Positions 39,589-51,740 of a DNA stretch of 64,000 bases are shown here, one piece after another. The notes under the pieces are model-generated. The model was given only the letters and a program-made list of their open reading frames with translations. It did no database searches and was not told the DNA's origin. Positions within the stretch are counted from its first letter, which is position 1. Each line of letters starts with the position of its first letter. The position numbers and the translations under genes were made by a program. Source of the stretch: Aquilaria yunnanensis (Eukaryota > Streptophyta > Magnoliopsida > Malvales > Thymelaeaceae); NCBI GenBank assembly GCA_039654915.1, contig CM077595.1, forward strand, positions 92,483,501 to 92,547,500, in the 5' to 3' direction.

Positions 39589-40190
39589 TACTCTTTCCGT
39601 CTCATTTTGCTCACTTCATTTCCATTTGGCAAGTATTTTAAGGTTGGTTACTGTTTCCTACCTCTTTCCAATTATGCCCTTCATCATCTTTCTCCTTATC
39701 TCTCGTCGTCTCGTTCCACGGACCTTATCCTCTGTTGACCCTCCGCCTCCTTCTTTACCGTCCCCAGCCACTCTCACAACGTCATCATCTCGTCACCTGA
39801 ACACTATACAAAGCAATAGCCTCCGTCTCCTCAACTACCTAACCATGGCGGAAAACACCGTAACAAGATCGGAATCAGTCAAATCGGTCAATTGAGTCTT
39901 GATTTATGTGTCAAAGAACAGCCCCCCATCAACCTGAACTTGTCAACTATTAGCTTCATATGTATGATGAACACCTTCTTCATCCTTTAATCAAACACGT
40001 TTTACTCCGGGTACATGATCCTCATGCCGAAATTGATGATCAGGCTATCGGTACCAATGAATCGGTAGCACAAAGCAACACAATCAATCAATCCAAAGTG
40101 ACGAATCAATCTAGCAACAGAACCGGTACCTCAAAGATTTGAACGAATTGATCTGACAATAGGTGAAGGAAATAGAAGGTTTGTTTGGGA

Positions 40191-40225
<35 letters not shown>

Positions 40226-40491
40226 AGACGTTGACATTAAGGAAGTCGGAACTGCCTGTATGATCCAATGGTGAAAGCTGCTTGAACTTCTCGTGGAAGG
40301 TGGTGAGGTTTGTGGCTTTGTTGATGGTATTGAACTTGGGGAGAATATTGAGATGTCAAGGAAAAGGAAAAGTAGAATAAAGGATATAATGCTAAATTTG
40401 TTTGGTAAAATTTACTAAAAAAAGAAATAATACAAAGATTTGGGACAACAAACAAAAAAAGTTATGCAAATAATATGGGACAAATGAAGTA
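39589..40491. mobile_element. Large Stowaway-like MITE, about 900 bp
   Basis: The left end CTCTTTCCGTCTCATTTTGC follows TA. The right end ATATGGGACAAATGAAG before TA is its decayed inverted counterpart. Subterminal TTGGCAAGTATTTT-like sequence and the length suggest the same subfamily as 515-1232. The interior contains a (GA)n array at about 40193-40221 and only spurious frames. Confidence 0.65.
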
Positions 40492-40896
40492 TTTACTTGA
40501 GACTTATCCAATGAAAGAAGTGAAAGAGAGAGACTTCCACTTTCATCCCAACTGTTTAGAGCTTCAAATTTTGAACCATTTATTTTCTTTTGTTTGTTTT
40601 TAGTTGTTTTAGAAAGTTATGATTATGAGTTTCTACATAGGTTATTGAATTTGTTTTTTTTTTTAACGATCACCATATATTTAATTAAAAAATAACAAAT
40701 GTATATCAATATAATGTTATGGCTTTATATACGTATATGAAGATCCTTGAAAACCCAACTGAGTTTATTTACATCTCAAACTGAATTGGAACCGAACCAC
40801 ATACTTTGTGGGGTAACCCATATCTTTCGAATTAACTAGACCGAATCGCTAGCAAATGCTAGTACTGGTGACCATAGCCATTTTGCTTGATGAACG

Positions 40897-42911
40897 GTTA
40901 ATTACATGTTTAGACCCTAGCTTTTAATAATTATTTTTACTTTAACCCAAGCCTTTATTTTGTGTGTAACATGTCCCTAATTTCAATAAAATATTTCATT
41001 TTAGCCATTTTTTTTTTTTGTCTCAGATAGAAAAAATCATGTAAGATTTAGAGGAAAAGTTAGTTTTAAATCCTAAAAATTTTCCCTTTTGTGAAAAACA
41101 CCTTGAGACTTTTCTATGTAACGATCTAACCATCATTTTCGCAATCCGGACTCATCCTCTCCGTATCACCCAGCGAATGTGCCTTTTACATCATCCAGCC
41201 CAAGATCTGATCTGAATAAGAAATTGCGTGAAAATATGGAATCGATTTTAGTGGAACTAAAAAAAAAACAAAAACAAAACAAAAACAAAAACACGAAAGT
41301 TAAACAATAAATTCACTCCTTTGAAAAATTCAAACCATACCCGAAATTCATCCATCGGTGCAGCCTCCAGCGAAACAAAAAGAAGAGAGAGTTTCTGCGG
41401 CGGAGAGGATAAGGGCGTGAGACGCGAAGCGGATGACGACGGAGAGGATGAGGGCCACAGATGCGGCCGTGGTGGGGGAGTTCTGGCGGTTGGGGGTTCT
41501 GAGGGAGTTCATCCAAGTTGTCCACCAACTTCCTCGACTTGCACAATGATCTCCGAGAGATCGGAGGCGAGATCTGGTGAAGGTTGGCGAGAATGGTGGA
41601 AATGGCATCTGGACTCACTGATTTGGTTGCCCTGGAAGCGTCGTTCTGTGTCAGCTACTCAGATTGGAGTGGCTTTTGCCCTTTGGCAACGCCATTGGAG
41701 GGTTCTGGGTTTGCAAGTTTTGAGGGAAAATGGGGATTTCGATTAAATTTCCCACTTTTCTGTTTCAATTGTTTTGTTTTTGCCAATTCTTTTTAGCTCC
41801 TATTTGGATTAGATTAGGCGACAGAGGAAGTCGTGGAGGCTCTGGAAGCGAGGGAGCTTTGTACAAGGATCCAAGAAAAGAATGGAGGCGACCTCGGGAT
41901 GGAGGGTGACACGGGGAAGCAGTAGAACTGTGGAACTTGATGGCAGGGACGTCGGCGAAGACTGAGATATACTTTTCTATGGCACCGGTGTAGAAAGGGG
42001 AATTGAAGAGCAGGCTGATGGCGAGGATGAGATCAAAGTCTAATTGTTAGATAGAAAAATGGCAGAAATCTCAAATTTGTACTAATGTTTTTAGTTGGGT
42101 GTTAATCTGTTGCTACAGTTTTTCCCTAATTTTTTACTAATATTTAAAACAATGACTCAAATATGTCATTATCAGTTAAAAAATAACAAAAAATAGTAAA
42201 AAAATAAATTTTAAAATCTTGTGATTATTATGTAACTTTTAGAATTTTTGAGACTTTAGCCAAAAGAGGGTTTAATTTTCGCCTTTGGTGCTTTAGCCTC
42301 ATTGCTGTATCTGTCACTAGCTACTTAACCCAATCACGGCCCATCTTCTATCTCTTCTGTCTCTGCTATCCGATCTCTCCGATATCTTCGCTAACATTTA
42401 AGAGATAGAGAAAGAGTCAAATTACAAAAGGTCATTAAAATTTATTAAAATTTACGTTATCACTCTAAAAGTTCAAAACTTGTTACTTTTAACATTTTCT
42501 AGTAGCTTTTTAATGAACAATGACATATCCACTGTCAATTTAAAACTTGAATAACATATCCAACCCACTTTAAAAAATTAGTAGGAAACTAGGCAAAATT
42601 AAAAACAAAAAAAAAATTATTGTTACATATCTACACTCAACCTAAAACATAAGTGACAAATTTAAGATTTTTGCCTAAAAGTATTTATGCTTCTCATGGA
42701 AAAAGGAAGAAAATTTCAGGGGTTACAACTAACTTTTTCCTCTACAATCTATGTTGGCGTTGCGCTTTCTGTCTCTGATAACAACTTCTATTTAAAAAAG
42801 GGCCAAAATGAAAATATTTTTATAAGGTTAAAGACACGTTATAAACAAAATGAAAGTGAAGGCTAAAACAGGAATAATAATTAAAGATTAGGGTCCAAGA
42901 ATGTAATTAAC
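40897..42911. mobile_element. TIR element, about 2 kb, with a nested MULE MITE
   Basis: The left arm begins GTTAATTACATGTTTAGACC and the right arm, read inverted, begins GTTAATTACATTCTTGGACC. The arms remain similar for about 110 bp, through TTTTGTGTGTAACATGT-like and AAAATATTTCATTTT blocks. The same arm family ends the elements at 60.8-62.3 kb. The interior has a GC-richer segment (41.3-42.0 kb) with overlapping frames but no recognised domain. The 42061-42675 MITE is inserted in it. Confidence 0.65.
42061..42675. mobile_element. Mutator-type MITE with long TIRs (copy 2)
   Basis: It begins GGCAGAAATCTCAAATTTG and ends AAATTTAAGATTTTTGCC. It is homologous throughout to 9069-9728, including the central ATCTGTCACTAGC-like segment. 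The 9-bp flanks TAGAAAAAT and TAAAAGTAT agree at most positions, consistent with an aged target duplication. Confidence 0.75.
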
Positions 42912-43278
42912 TTGCTTGCCGAAAGAAGAGACCAAAAACAAACACATATAAAGAAGCCAATATCAAAATTAATTGACGTTGTTTCAACTTTCAACTAACG
43001 TGAATTTTCATGTGATTGGACAACCAAAAAAAAAAAAAAGGTAGAGAACAGAAGGGACTGCAGAAAAGAGCCGAGCAGCTCCCCCCTCCCCAGTGTCCTC
43101 CATATGTATCCCAGTATAAACTATCACCTGTCAAAAGCCTGGAAATCTTTTGCCGCTTTATACATTTGCTTCAACTCATTGCAGTTTGCAGTTGCAGCTC
43201 TGCTCTCTGCTTCCTCAGCAACTCTACCTTCTTCTGATGGGATTTCTTTCTCCCTCCTCTTGTCCCCTCTTAACTGTA

Positions 43279-46200
43279 CTAACTGACTTGCTCGACCTCA
43301 TTGCTTTGCCGATCTTGCTCTTCTTTTGTCACGGTTCCTCCACCCACGATTCCATTGACATTTCCATTGCAGTCCTGCCTCTGTGGTTTAACACCTGACT
43401 TCTTTGGGGAAATGCTGTTATTGGATTTCCCATTTCCGTTCTCTTTTTCAGGCAATGTGGGGGTCTCTGCAGCAAAACTAACCTCTGGTGCAGTGGTAGC
43501 CAGCAGTGAAGGGGAGCCTGAATTACCAGAGCCTGGAGGTAGAAAAACTCCAGTGCCAGGAGCAAGGATTCTTGGTGGGGGGTGCCTTGGAGCAGCAGGA
43601 GCCCACGCAGTTGACACAGGTGTTATTGGGACTGGAGAAGGAAACGTCATTGCTGGTGCAACTGCTGTTGGCACAAACAGAGGCGGGACACCATTTGCAG
43701 GTGCGACTTGAGGTCGTATAGGTGGGGCTGCAAGCACACCAGTACTTGGAATAGATGCATAATTCTTTGGGCCAGCAGGATGGCGAATATGATTCGGAGA
43801 TCTACTAGGTGGTGGACCCCAATGCGAAGCCAGGGCTACTGAAGGCACAGGATGCCGCTGTACCTCAGCTGGCACTGGTTTCTTTGGTTGAATCTTGGTG
43901 AATGTCACCAATATCCGTTGTTTCGGGATAGAAGGAAGAGCGTGTCTGGCAAAATCTGCAGATCTACCTTGCATCACTAGCAGAGACCTGTACAATAAAT
44001 CAATAGTATCACGAAACAACAACCATAATGAGACTCAACAACATCAGCACGAAAAGTAGAACAATACTTGTAAGGTGGCAGACCTGTTAAGCTGAACATA
44101 TACTATGAAGAATGTGATACTTCAATAAACCACAATACACTGATTTTGTTGCAAGAGATGGCATGAGCAAGACTTTTGTTAAATAACATTAACGAAGAAA
44201 AGATGACTGAAGAATCCTCTTTTAGGGTCATTGCACTAATCTAGCAGGTAAATCACAAGAAAGCACCAATCATATCACCTGCAGGGTGACTAAAATTTAA
44301 ATATAAAATTGGCTTAAAATTGAAGTAGCAAGCGAAGGATTAAGAAACATAAATTTCAATGTCAAATAGAAACTAATCAAGGTGTTGTTGATATAGAATA
44401 AACATCATTCCACAGTACGTCCAATCCCCAAGGACACATGAAGCATAAAATGGCTCAAGACAGGATAAAACAACACATTACCCAGGAGCAAGAGAAAGTT
44501 TGAGGGAGCCTTTGTAATCACCAAAACGATCAGCACTGATAAATCTCCCGAAAGTAATGTCACATTCAGTCAAGAATAAGATACTGACAGGTTTCCCATA
44601 TGAAGACGGGTAGATGTGCGGCTGTGAGTGATCACCCTGTCGATAAATCTCAGAACATTAGCTTCTGAAAGTAACACTTTTAGGTTCCAAAAACAGTTTC
44701 AGCTGCAAACCTTATTATAGATATCAATAATGCAAGAATCAGGCTTCACACTGATAACTTGCATTCTAAATAAATGTTCAATAGCATCTTGCAGCGAGGT
44801 CGGAATGGGTTCTACTCTTCGATCTGTAAAATTCTCCCACAAGGAAATCGAACAAGATTACAATTCAATGAAGGTTGTCCATTACTAGAGGAAATCGTAA
44901 AAGTGATTGGAGTTTTAAATTTTTGTAAGACCATGCCTTTGGAAGTTCCAGCTGCATTGTCATCATCTAGAGAAGAATCCAGAATTGGAAGGCCAAGCTG
45001 AATTATCTCTCTTCCATGTCCCTTCATGAGTCTCTTTGCTACCACATATGTTTGACCTGTTTTAGTTTCAAAAAAAGTACAATTGTTACTCAAGTATACA
45101 AAAATAAGAGAAAACCTTTTCACTGGAATTTGCCCCCCCGCCCCCAAAAAAAATAAAAAAACGTGAAGATCCATTGAGAGGAATAATATCATGCTTTCCA
45201 TATATGAAAAAAATATTGGGCAACTGAACAATGGTTGCTCCAATCCAACACATGGCAATCCATGTGTCTTAGATAAAAAATTCAGTTACATGTATTCCTT
45301 CTCATGCTATTAATTCTCAATATTTAATGTTTGGTAAAATGATTGAAGCCTCATAGAAAGAAATAATACATGTGAAAGAAAAACCTCTAGGTCACCAAGC
45401 CATACTCATGTCCATCATCTGTAAGCAGATGCTGGCACTTGGGTATGTCACTTCAAAGAAAAATCTAATAAAAGAAAGCTATATCCATACATAACAACAC
45501 TCAAACTAGAAGCGATGCTACGGAGAGAAGATAAAACAGTAATGGTTATTATACACTAGTACATGAACTAGGTAACATCAATAACAATGGTAAGTCAATA
45601 ACTATTAACTGTCAACTTTGACTCGGCAAGCTTTTAAAACAGCTTCATAAACAAAATGCAAAGGAATAAAAGTCAACCACGTTTATTTGAACCATGATTT
45701 TGATGATAGATCAGTCCCCTTCATGGCCTTAAATTAAGGCGGATTCAGGCTATTGAGTGCCTAAAAAAGACATGGTTTTACTAATCATGCTATTGAGTAC
45801 CCAAATGTCTGCTGTGATAACAGTTGACAAAATAATGCACTTATTAGCCACATTCTAGATGAAACTAGTAACAAATATGCTGGAAGAGGTGTTAAATAAC
45901 ATCATAACATTTCATATTTCGTTGTTCCATCATAAGAAAGTTGTCTCAAGAAGGCTATCTGGCACAAAAATTAAGATCATTTGCATGGAAATATAATGTC
46001 CACATGACTTTTGGTAGTGAACTAAGTAATATCTGTGCTATGTCACAGACATCATGGCTAGGATAAGATGATGTATTATGATAATGATGAAAGAGAAGGC
46101 ATACCACCAACACTTTTCATAAAAGTTTTAAACAAAAACTCCTTAGGCAATGTTACAATCAATTTGATTAGATTTCATCCTTTAAAATTTTGCACCACAT

Positions 46201-49200
46201 AATTATTTTTGGATGTCTGAGCGAAGGTAGCATTGCAGTAAATTTTTTACCAGTGCACTTGTGTAAATAACAAGCTGCGTTTATCCCACTTTACTTTCTG
46301 GCAATGCAATTTGCAATTAAAATTATCCCATCAAAACCTACCAATCTCATATCAGCTGCATCTCATGGCTTGCCCACATGATTAGATAAACAAATTCAGA
46401 GAGCATAATATTTTGAAATGAGAATATAGATTTTCTTTTGCATATGTTATGTACTATTTAAGCTTTGCCATGATCCATTTTTAATTTTTAAAGAGTGAAA
46501 ACCTCATCCTCTTGAGGTTTCCACCTCCGCTACAAGAATTGGCAACCCTTCTGCCTAGGTGCACATTACACTTTTCAGAATACTATAGATTCATCCTAAG
46601 TCCTACTTCTGCATAACAAAACTTGCCTTGAAACTTTCCATCACGGCCAGCAGTTCTTAGATCATTCACCAAAGAGAGAAGTTTCAAAACCTCTTTCTCC
46701 ACAATCAATTCCTCGTACAACTTCAGCCCATCAACCACATTGACCTAAACATAGATGAGTACAGGTAAGATGTTGAATTTATATCCAACACAAAACTACC
46801 TTCACACAAGTTTCTTGTGATAACTAATCATAGAAGTTTGAAGAAAGATACCATTTTCCCATCCAACATCTCCGAACCAACAAAAGTTTTTGGAACAGTA
46901 GCAGGATTATGCTTCTCATTCTGACTCTGGGCATGGGAATCATGCTCTAGCAAAACAAAATCCCATAAGAAGATGAATGAAATTGAAAGCAAAAAGGCTA
47001 AGTAACAGATGTTTTTCTAGAAAACAGAAATGGCAGAGTGGGAGCAAACAATTTAATGTCAAGTACCTATGTCTCTACTTGTCATGGTACATGTGAGTGG
47101 GTGGGGGGTAAACGGATGAAACCTAGACCTTAATCAAACTGTCAACTAAAAGTGATAACTTGTCAAGAAGAGGAAACATACACTGAATATTGCACAGTAA
47201 GTACCTCTAACTTTAGAAATGCAACCATCACTTAAGAGTTTGACCCCAGTTTCTGCATTTCGAGTTGCAATACCTTTTGAATTCCCTGATTTTTTTAAGC
47301 TGCTATCAGCATGAGGTTTTGCAACGTCTTCTGATCCAACTTCAGCAAATAAATAAATAAATAAATAAAACAGATGATATCCATTATTCTGTCAGTATAG
47401 CGAAAAAAAACCCAAATGATGGAATGTTGAGCATAATTTGACTAAACAATCATTTATCAAGGCTGTAGAAAACTAGAAATGAAGTTTTGAGAATTTCCAC
47501 TTTCTGCAGAAAAATAAGTACTCCCTCCATCCCATCATATATAATCCTTTTGCCTTCTTGTAAAAATTATGGATGCTGTTGCACATAAACATATTAGGTA
47601 TGTTTCTCCAAGGTTAAGCCTTACTAAATAGCATAATTAAAACAACAAGCATTCATGGGCTTCACATAATGGGAAGGGTAAATTTGGATAAGGATGTATA
47701 AATTTGGAAAAGGGACATATATTTTGGTACACAAAGAAAAAAAAACAATAAAAGAAAATAATAAAAGAAATTGGAAAAGGAACATATATTATGGGACACA
47801 AGGAGTAATATAAAAATCAGATCGTCCTGTTCTATGGAATCACAAGGCTACCAATGAAAAGAAGAAATTTCTGTACCTATCACAAAAGAACTTATCAGAT
47901 TGTTGACACAGGTGCCTGGTTGCTGAATTTGTATTCTAAAAACACAATTTGAATGACAAGTATGGGACTTTTTCTGATTTCCTCTTTTGTAACGGATATA
48001 AATAAAAAAACCAACCCAGTAATGTTTCACATCCTAAAAGACAAGAAAAACAGGTTCCAGAGAAGCAATTAGTGCAATATTCAGCTCCAAGTACACATCC
48101 ATGCTCACAAACACATTAGTGATTTCTCCAGAGGAATAAGAAAAAAATTACACTTACTAGCTTTCAAGTAGTTTCATCTCCAGTTGTATCTCTCTAAGAC
48201 ATGCACATGGAACAAAACAATTCTCAGAAAAAGAAACACTGGCATTTTCAGGTACCTTCGTATTTGCTCTACTGTTAAGCAAAGATATGAGAGTCACACA
48301 GGAACAGGGAGCTGAATTAAAATTCAAAATGAAACCTAAAAATTGCCTACAGAGACAAATGCTAGCAAGAAAATATGGAGAAATAAAAGCCCACTTTTTT
48401 TATTTACACAACGCACATGAATTCAATAAGGCCACATATACGATAACAGGACGCCTTGTTACTTGTAAGGGGCTCCCCAACATCATGATCAAGACACCAC
48501 TACCTAACCCTTTGCGATCTTAACCTTCTACCAAACTATCCAGTAAATCCACAAGCAACTTACTTTCACCAAGGGACAAATTGATTCACAGGGAAAGAAT
48601 ACAATGACATACATAAAAGAAAGACTTACCTTTTTCCATCTCTCCAGTAGTTGAACAATTCTCCTCCCCCTTCTCATCACATTTTTCATTCCCTCTCTCA
48701 GTTCTCTCCAGGCCAGGATTGGAGTTCCCATTAAAATCTGTTCCATGGTTGTGAACCTCCTTCATCACCTCATTTCTCAGCCCCTGCCTATACCCACTTC
48801 CAGATCTCTTAAACTCCTTTCCCCCAGCTTTCACATGATCATAGCTCCTATGTTGTCTTCTCCAAGCAACCTGCTGCAATGCATACATGACCTCGAAGAC
48901 TGAAAAATACTGTTGCATATGCAAAACTGGATTCCAATTACACCTCCTCTGCTGAATACTCCCTATAACTCCGTCATATTCGCCTGGCTCACCCACCGCA
49001 CGCAAATGGTGACATAGAGAATCTATTATCGCATTGGCAGCTGCAAATTCTCCACGCAACCACGAGATAAACCCATCACGCTCGTCCGGGAACCACTGGC
49101 GGGGGTGGTGTTGGAGCATTTCTCCACCTCCGCCAGCAGCACCGGCCGCTGCAGCTGCAGCTGCCGGGAACTGCACTTTGTCAGAAATAACCACATTCCC

Positions 49201-49215
49201 AGATGGCATTGCCAT
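43279..49215 (-). CDS. ALKBH10-family 2OG-Fe(II) oxygenase-like protein with Pro-rich C-terminus
   Basis: Eight exons encode about 676 residues: 48630-49215, 47205-47339, 46852-46946, 46627-46744, 44937-45056, 44711-44823, 44482-44636, 43279-43987. The N-terminus (MAMPSGNVVISDK, Ala/Gly-rich run, DERDGFISWLRGEFAAANAI) and the domain (LYEELIVEKEV, GQTYVVAKRLMKGHGREI, SVKPDSCIIDIY, GSLLVMQGRSADFARHALP, KQRILVTFTK) match plant ALKBH10 proteins. Arabidopsis ALKBH10B removes m6A from mRNA and affects flowering. The distal His and the 2-oxoglutarate-binding Arg region are visible. The position where HxD/E is expected reads PHIY, so activity is doubtful; some plant paralogues are annotated only as hydroxyproline-rich proteins. 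Intron 4 has a clear GC donor (AAG/GCAAGT), and intron 5 a probable one. Start: the base triplet just upstream is an in-frame TGA. Confidence 0.9.
46625..46626 (-). other. GC splice donor of ALKBH10-like intron 4
   Basis: Exon 4 ends GGAAAGTTTCAAG and the intron begins GCAAGTTTTG. CAAG/GCAAGT is the strong consensus seen at genuine GC-AG introns. The join to GTCAAACA at 45056 restores the conserved FQGQTYVV stretch in frame. No GT nearby gives this protein sequence. Confidence 0.85.
47519..47807. mobile_element. Stowaway MITE in ALKBH10-like intron 1
   Basis: It starts CTCCCTCCATCCCATCATAT after TA and ends ATTATGGGACACAAGGAG before TA. It sits in the long first intron, just upstream of exon 2, without touching splice signals. 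Confidence 0.8.
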
Positions 49216-49387
49216 TCATAAAGCTGGAAACTTGATTTAGATGGAACTGAAACTACTGGAATAACATGCAAAAGTGGAAACTTTACAAAACCCATATTTA
49301 AAATAAATACACCATGTGTCAATCAGAATCTAACAAAACTCAAGCAGATTGCACAAAATTGAATGCCAAATCAAACCCAACTAGGAC

Positions 49388-51446
49388 TTAAATGAAACAA
49401 AATACCTGGAAAATTTCTATCTGTTTCATCAGTTCTTGGTTCTTGTTTTGGAGATCATCCACCATTGAGGCCTTAGCAAAGGCTACCTGTACATTCCTCT
49501 CAGCTTCAAGTAAAGCAGCTTCCTTTGACTTGTTTAATCGATCAAGTGCTTTGTTATCATCCTGAAGCTTCACTATCTAAAAGGAACCAAAAGAATAATT
49601 CACCATTTAAGTCTGGCTTCACATAGGAGTCAATAGAACCAGAAGGTAAAAAGAGCCACTAATGGGGCCATACCTCTTGCCGAGCAAGCTTCAGTTCAGC
49701 TTCCAAGGAACTTGCTTCAATTGGAGGCAAATTATCATCCTTTTCAGCAGCATGAACACTTTGAAGAGTAACTTCACCTGCAAATTCAGCTGCCACAGTG
49801 TCCTTGTTCTCATCACTGAGCTTTTTAGTTTCAAGATTCTGCATTAAAAACAATTGAAAAGAAAAAAGACACACAACTATCAACAGAATATCACAAAGAA
49901 GAATTGTGCAATAACAGGATGTAAGTCTCTTGCAGCTAGACCTTGCTTTCAGGATGAGATTCAGTCAATTTTAGCTTCCCATCCACTTTTGAGAGTTCTT
50001 CAGTACACTAAGATAGAAGAAAGAATTGAAAAACAAAGTCAGCAATCATGTTACCCATCATAAAGCTTTGAGAAAATAAAATCATGTCTACACTTGGTAA
50101 TAACAAACACAATAGACTCTGGTGGTTCAAATAATTGCCTGGTATAAGAAAACTCTCAAGTTTGAAACACCATAATCGTTAGTCATACAAATGTTCATCC
50201 AACATGGGCTGGGTAAGGACATCTTATCTTATGAAAGAGAGAGCTAAAGAGGACACTTGCACTTGATTGTCAATTAAATGTTAGTGCCGTGGTTGAAGAA
50301 TGCCAACATTAGCAAGAGAGACACACTTGAGACATGCTAGTCTATTACTGAAAAAAAAAACACTGAAAGAAGGGAGAGTTAATTTTGGAGGAATATTAAA
50401 ACCACAGGCAGAAGAAATAACAGTTTGGGTTTGGTTGATAAAAGGGAAGAAGAGTTGCCGGCACTGTTAGCGCATTCACCTCCCTTGTGATTAAGATCTT
50501 ATCTTTCCTAATTTTGTAAGACTGACGTATCCCCAGATCAGAATCCTCTCTCAGACTAGTATCCCAGTATACTAAATTTTCAATTTTGCCATAAAACGTA
50601 CAATTAGATCATAATATTTTAGGAAAAATATAAATTGCATATTGTCAAGGTGCTGAAACAACATACCATACAACAGAAGAAAGGAACCAAGAAATTTTAA
50701 ACACATGTAACCTTTCCAGCTCCCTAGCCCCACCTACAAAACATCCAAATATATATAGATACTAGAATCTATATTTCCCAATACAAATGCAGAACCATCA
50801 TTACCCACTAAGATCCCAGCGTCTGTAGAAATTCGTTAAAACCATCTCCTAAATTTATTACTGAAGCTAATATTCCGTTACATATGTCAAAATTCACTAC
50901 TGAATCAAGGGCGCATTGTCACAAGCATGAAAGACATTAGCTTTCCTAATTTAGAAAGAAAAGGAGCAAAATTTAACTATCTGACCTCTTCAACGCCCTT
51001 CTCTGCAAGTCTGTCGGACAACCTTGGAGCCTTGATCTCCACTTGTGCTTCTCCCAATTCTCTGTTATTTCCTGAAAGATAATTCAGAAACAGAAAGGAA
51101 AGGGAATTATCAGGAAAGAAATGGCAATGAAAAGACTTTAAACTCAACCCCAAAGAGTACACAGAAACAACTAGATCAAGCCACATTGCAGACCTCTAGC
51201 TTCATTCTCCACCCGATTGATCTCATTCTTCACCGGATCCGGTCCGCACAACGCAATGGACTCGTTATCACCGTCACTGCTGGGCGGCTTCGCCGTTCGG
51301 CGCCGCGACGACCCCTTACCCCCTACACTCTCCTTGAACGATGCCGAAACAGACACAGCCGCTTGCCCCGCAGTCGGCACTACCGCCGGAGATGAGATGC
51401 TCCGTCCACTGCACCCATCGCCCGCCTCGCGGAAAACATCCGCCAT
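49388..51446 (-). pseudogene. Truncated MAP70 duplicate (exons 1-5 only), frame intact
   Basis: Five exons, 51194-51446, 50986-51071, 49942-50007, 49674-49838 and 49406-49576, parallel MAP70 exons 1-5 in order, phase and nearly in length (253/241, 86/86, 66/66, 165/171, 171/171). Every junction is GT-AG and the joined frame is open for 247 codons. Without further splicing it adds VFCFI and stops at 49388-49390. Exons 6-11 are missing. Substitutions at conserved sites (LHGSDPV becomes LCGPDPV, EIKALRLSE becomes EIKAPRLSD, ESLLESK becomes ESHPESK, FAAEATLRRV becomes FAGEVTLQSV) suggest relaxed constraint. The copied 5' flank could still drive transcription. It may be a pseudogene, a short coiled-coil protein gene, or part of the 5' leader of the ALKBH10-like gene. 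Confidence 0.8.
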
Positions 51447-51740
51447 CTCCGATCCAAAACCTTCAGAAAAATCCCCTGAAATAACCGATTCCAACTAAAT
51501 GCCGCTCGCTTTCATTACAAACTGAACTCTGCTTCCGAGGATCTGGATGTTAGGGTTTCAAATCAGTCGTTAAGAGGCTAGTGTAGATAAAGAAAGAGAG
51601 AAAGTCGGGAACTTTTTGCCTCTTTTGTAGCTACTGCTGCCCCTCTCTAAATCAAGGATTTATCAATCTGGTTAGTGTTGGTACACTAATGGTATGGTAG
51701 TGATATATGCATGTCTTTTTGTGACTCGTCCTTGATGACT
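49406..51740 (-). repeat. Segmental duplication, derived copy of MAP70 5' half
   Basis: Homologous to 30168-32505. Similarity stops at or just past the exon 5 donor (GTAT then divergence), about 190 bp before the ALKBH10-like start codon. On the other side it ends near TTTTGTGACTCGTC at about 51.73 kb. Confidence 0.85.

Noticed and set aside
41313..41796. Set of 70-141 codon frames on both strands
   Set aside because: They lie inside a TIR element interior and contradict each other in strand and frame; no domain recognised.
43301..43711. Plus-strand 136-codon frame over the Pro-rich end of the ALKBH10-like gene
   Set aside because: It is antisense to a GC-rich coding exon; the minus-strand reading matches the protein family.
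49026..49322. Minus-strand 98-codon frame overlapping the ALKBH10-like start
   Set aside because: It is in another frame from the conserved N-terminus and shows no domain. It is only relevant as a possible path for MAP70-copy splicing.
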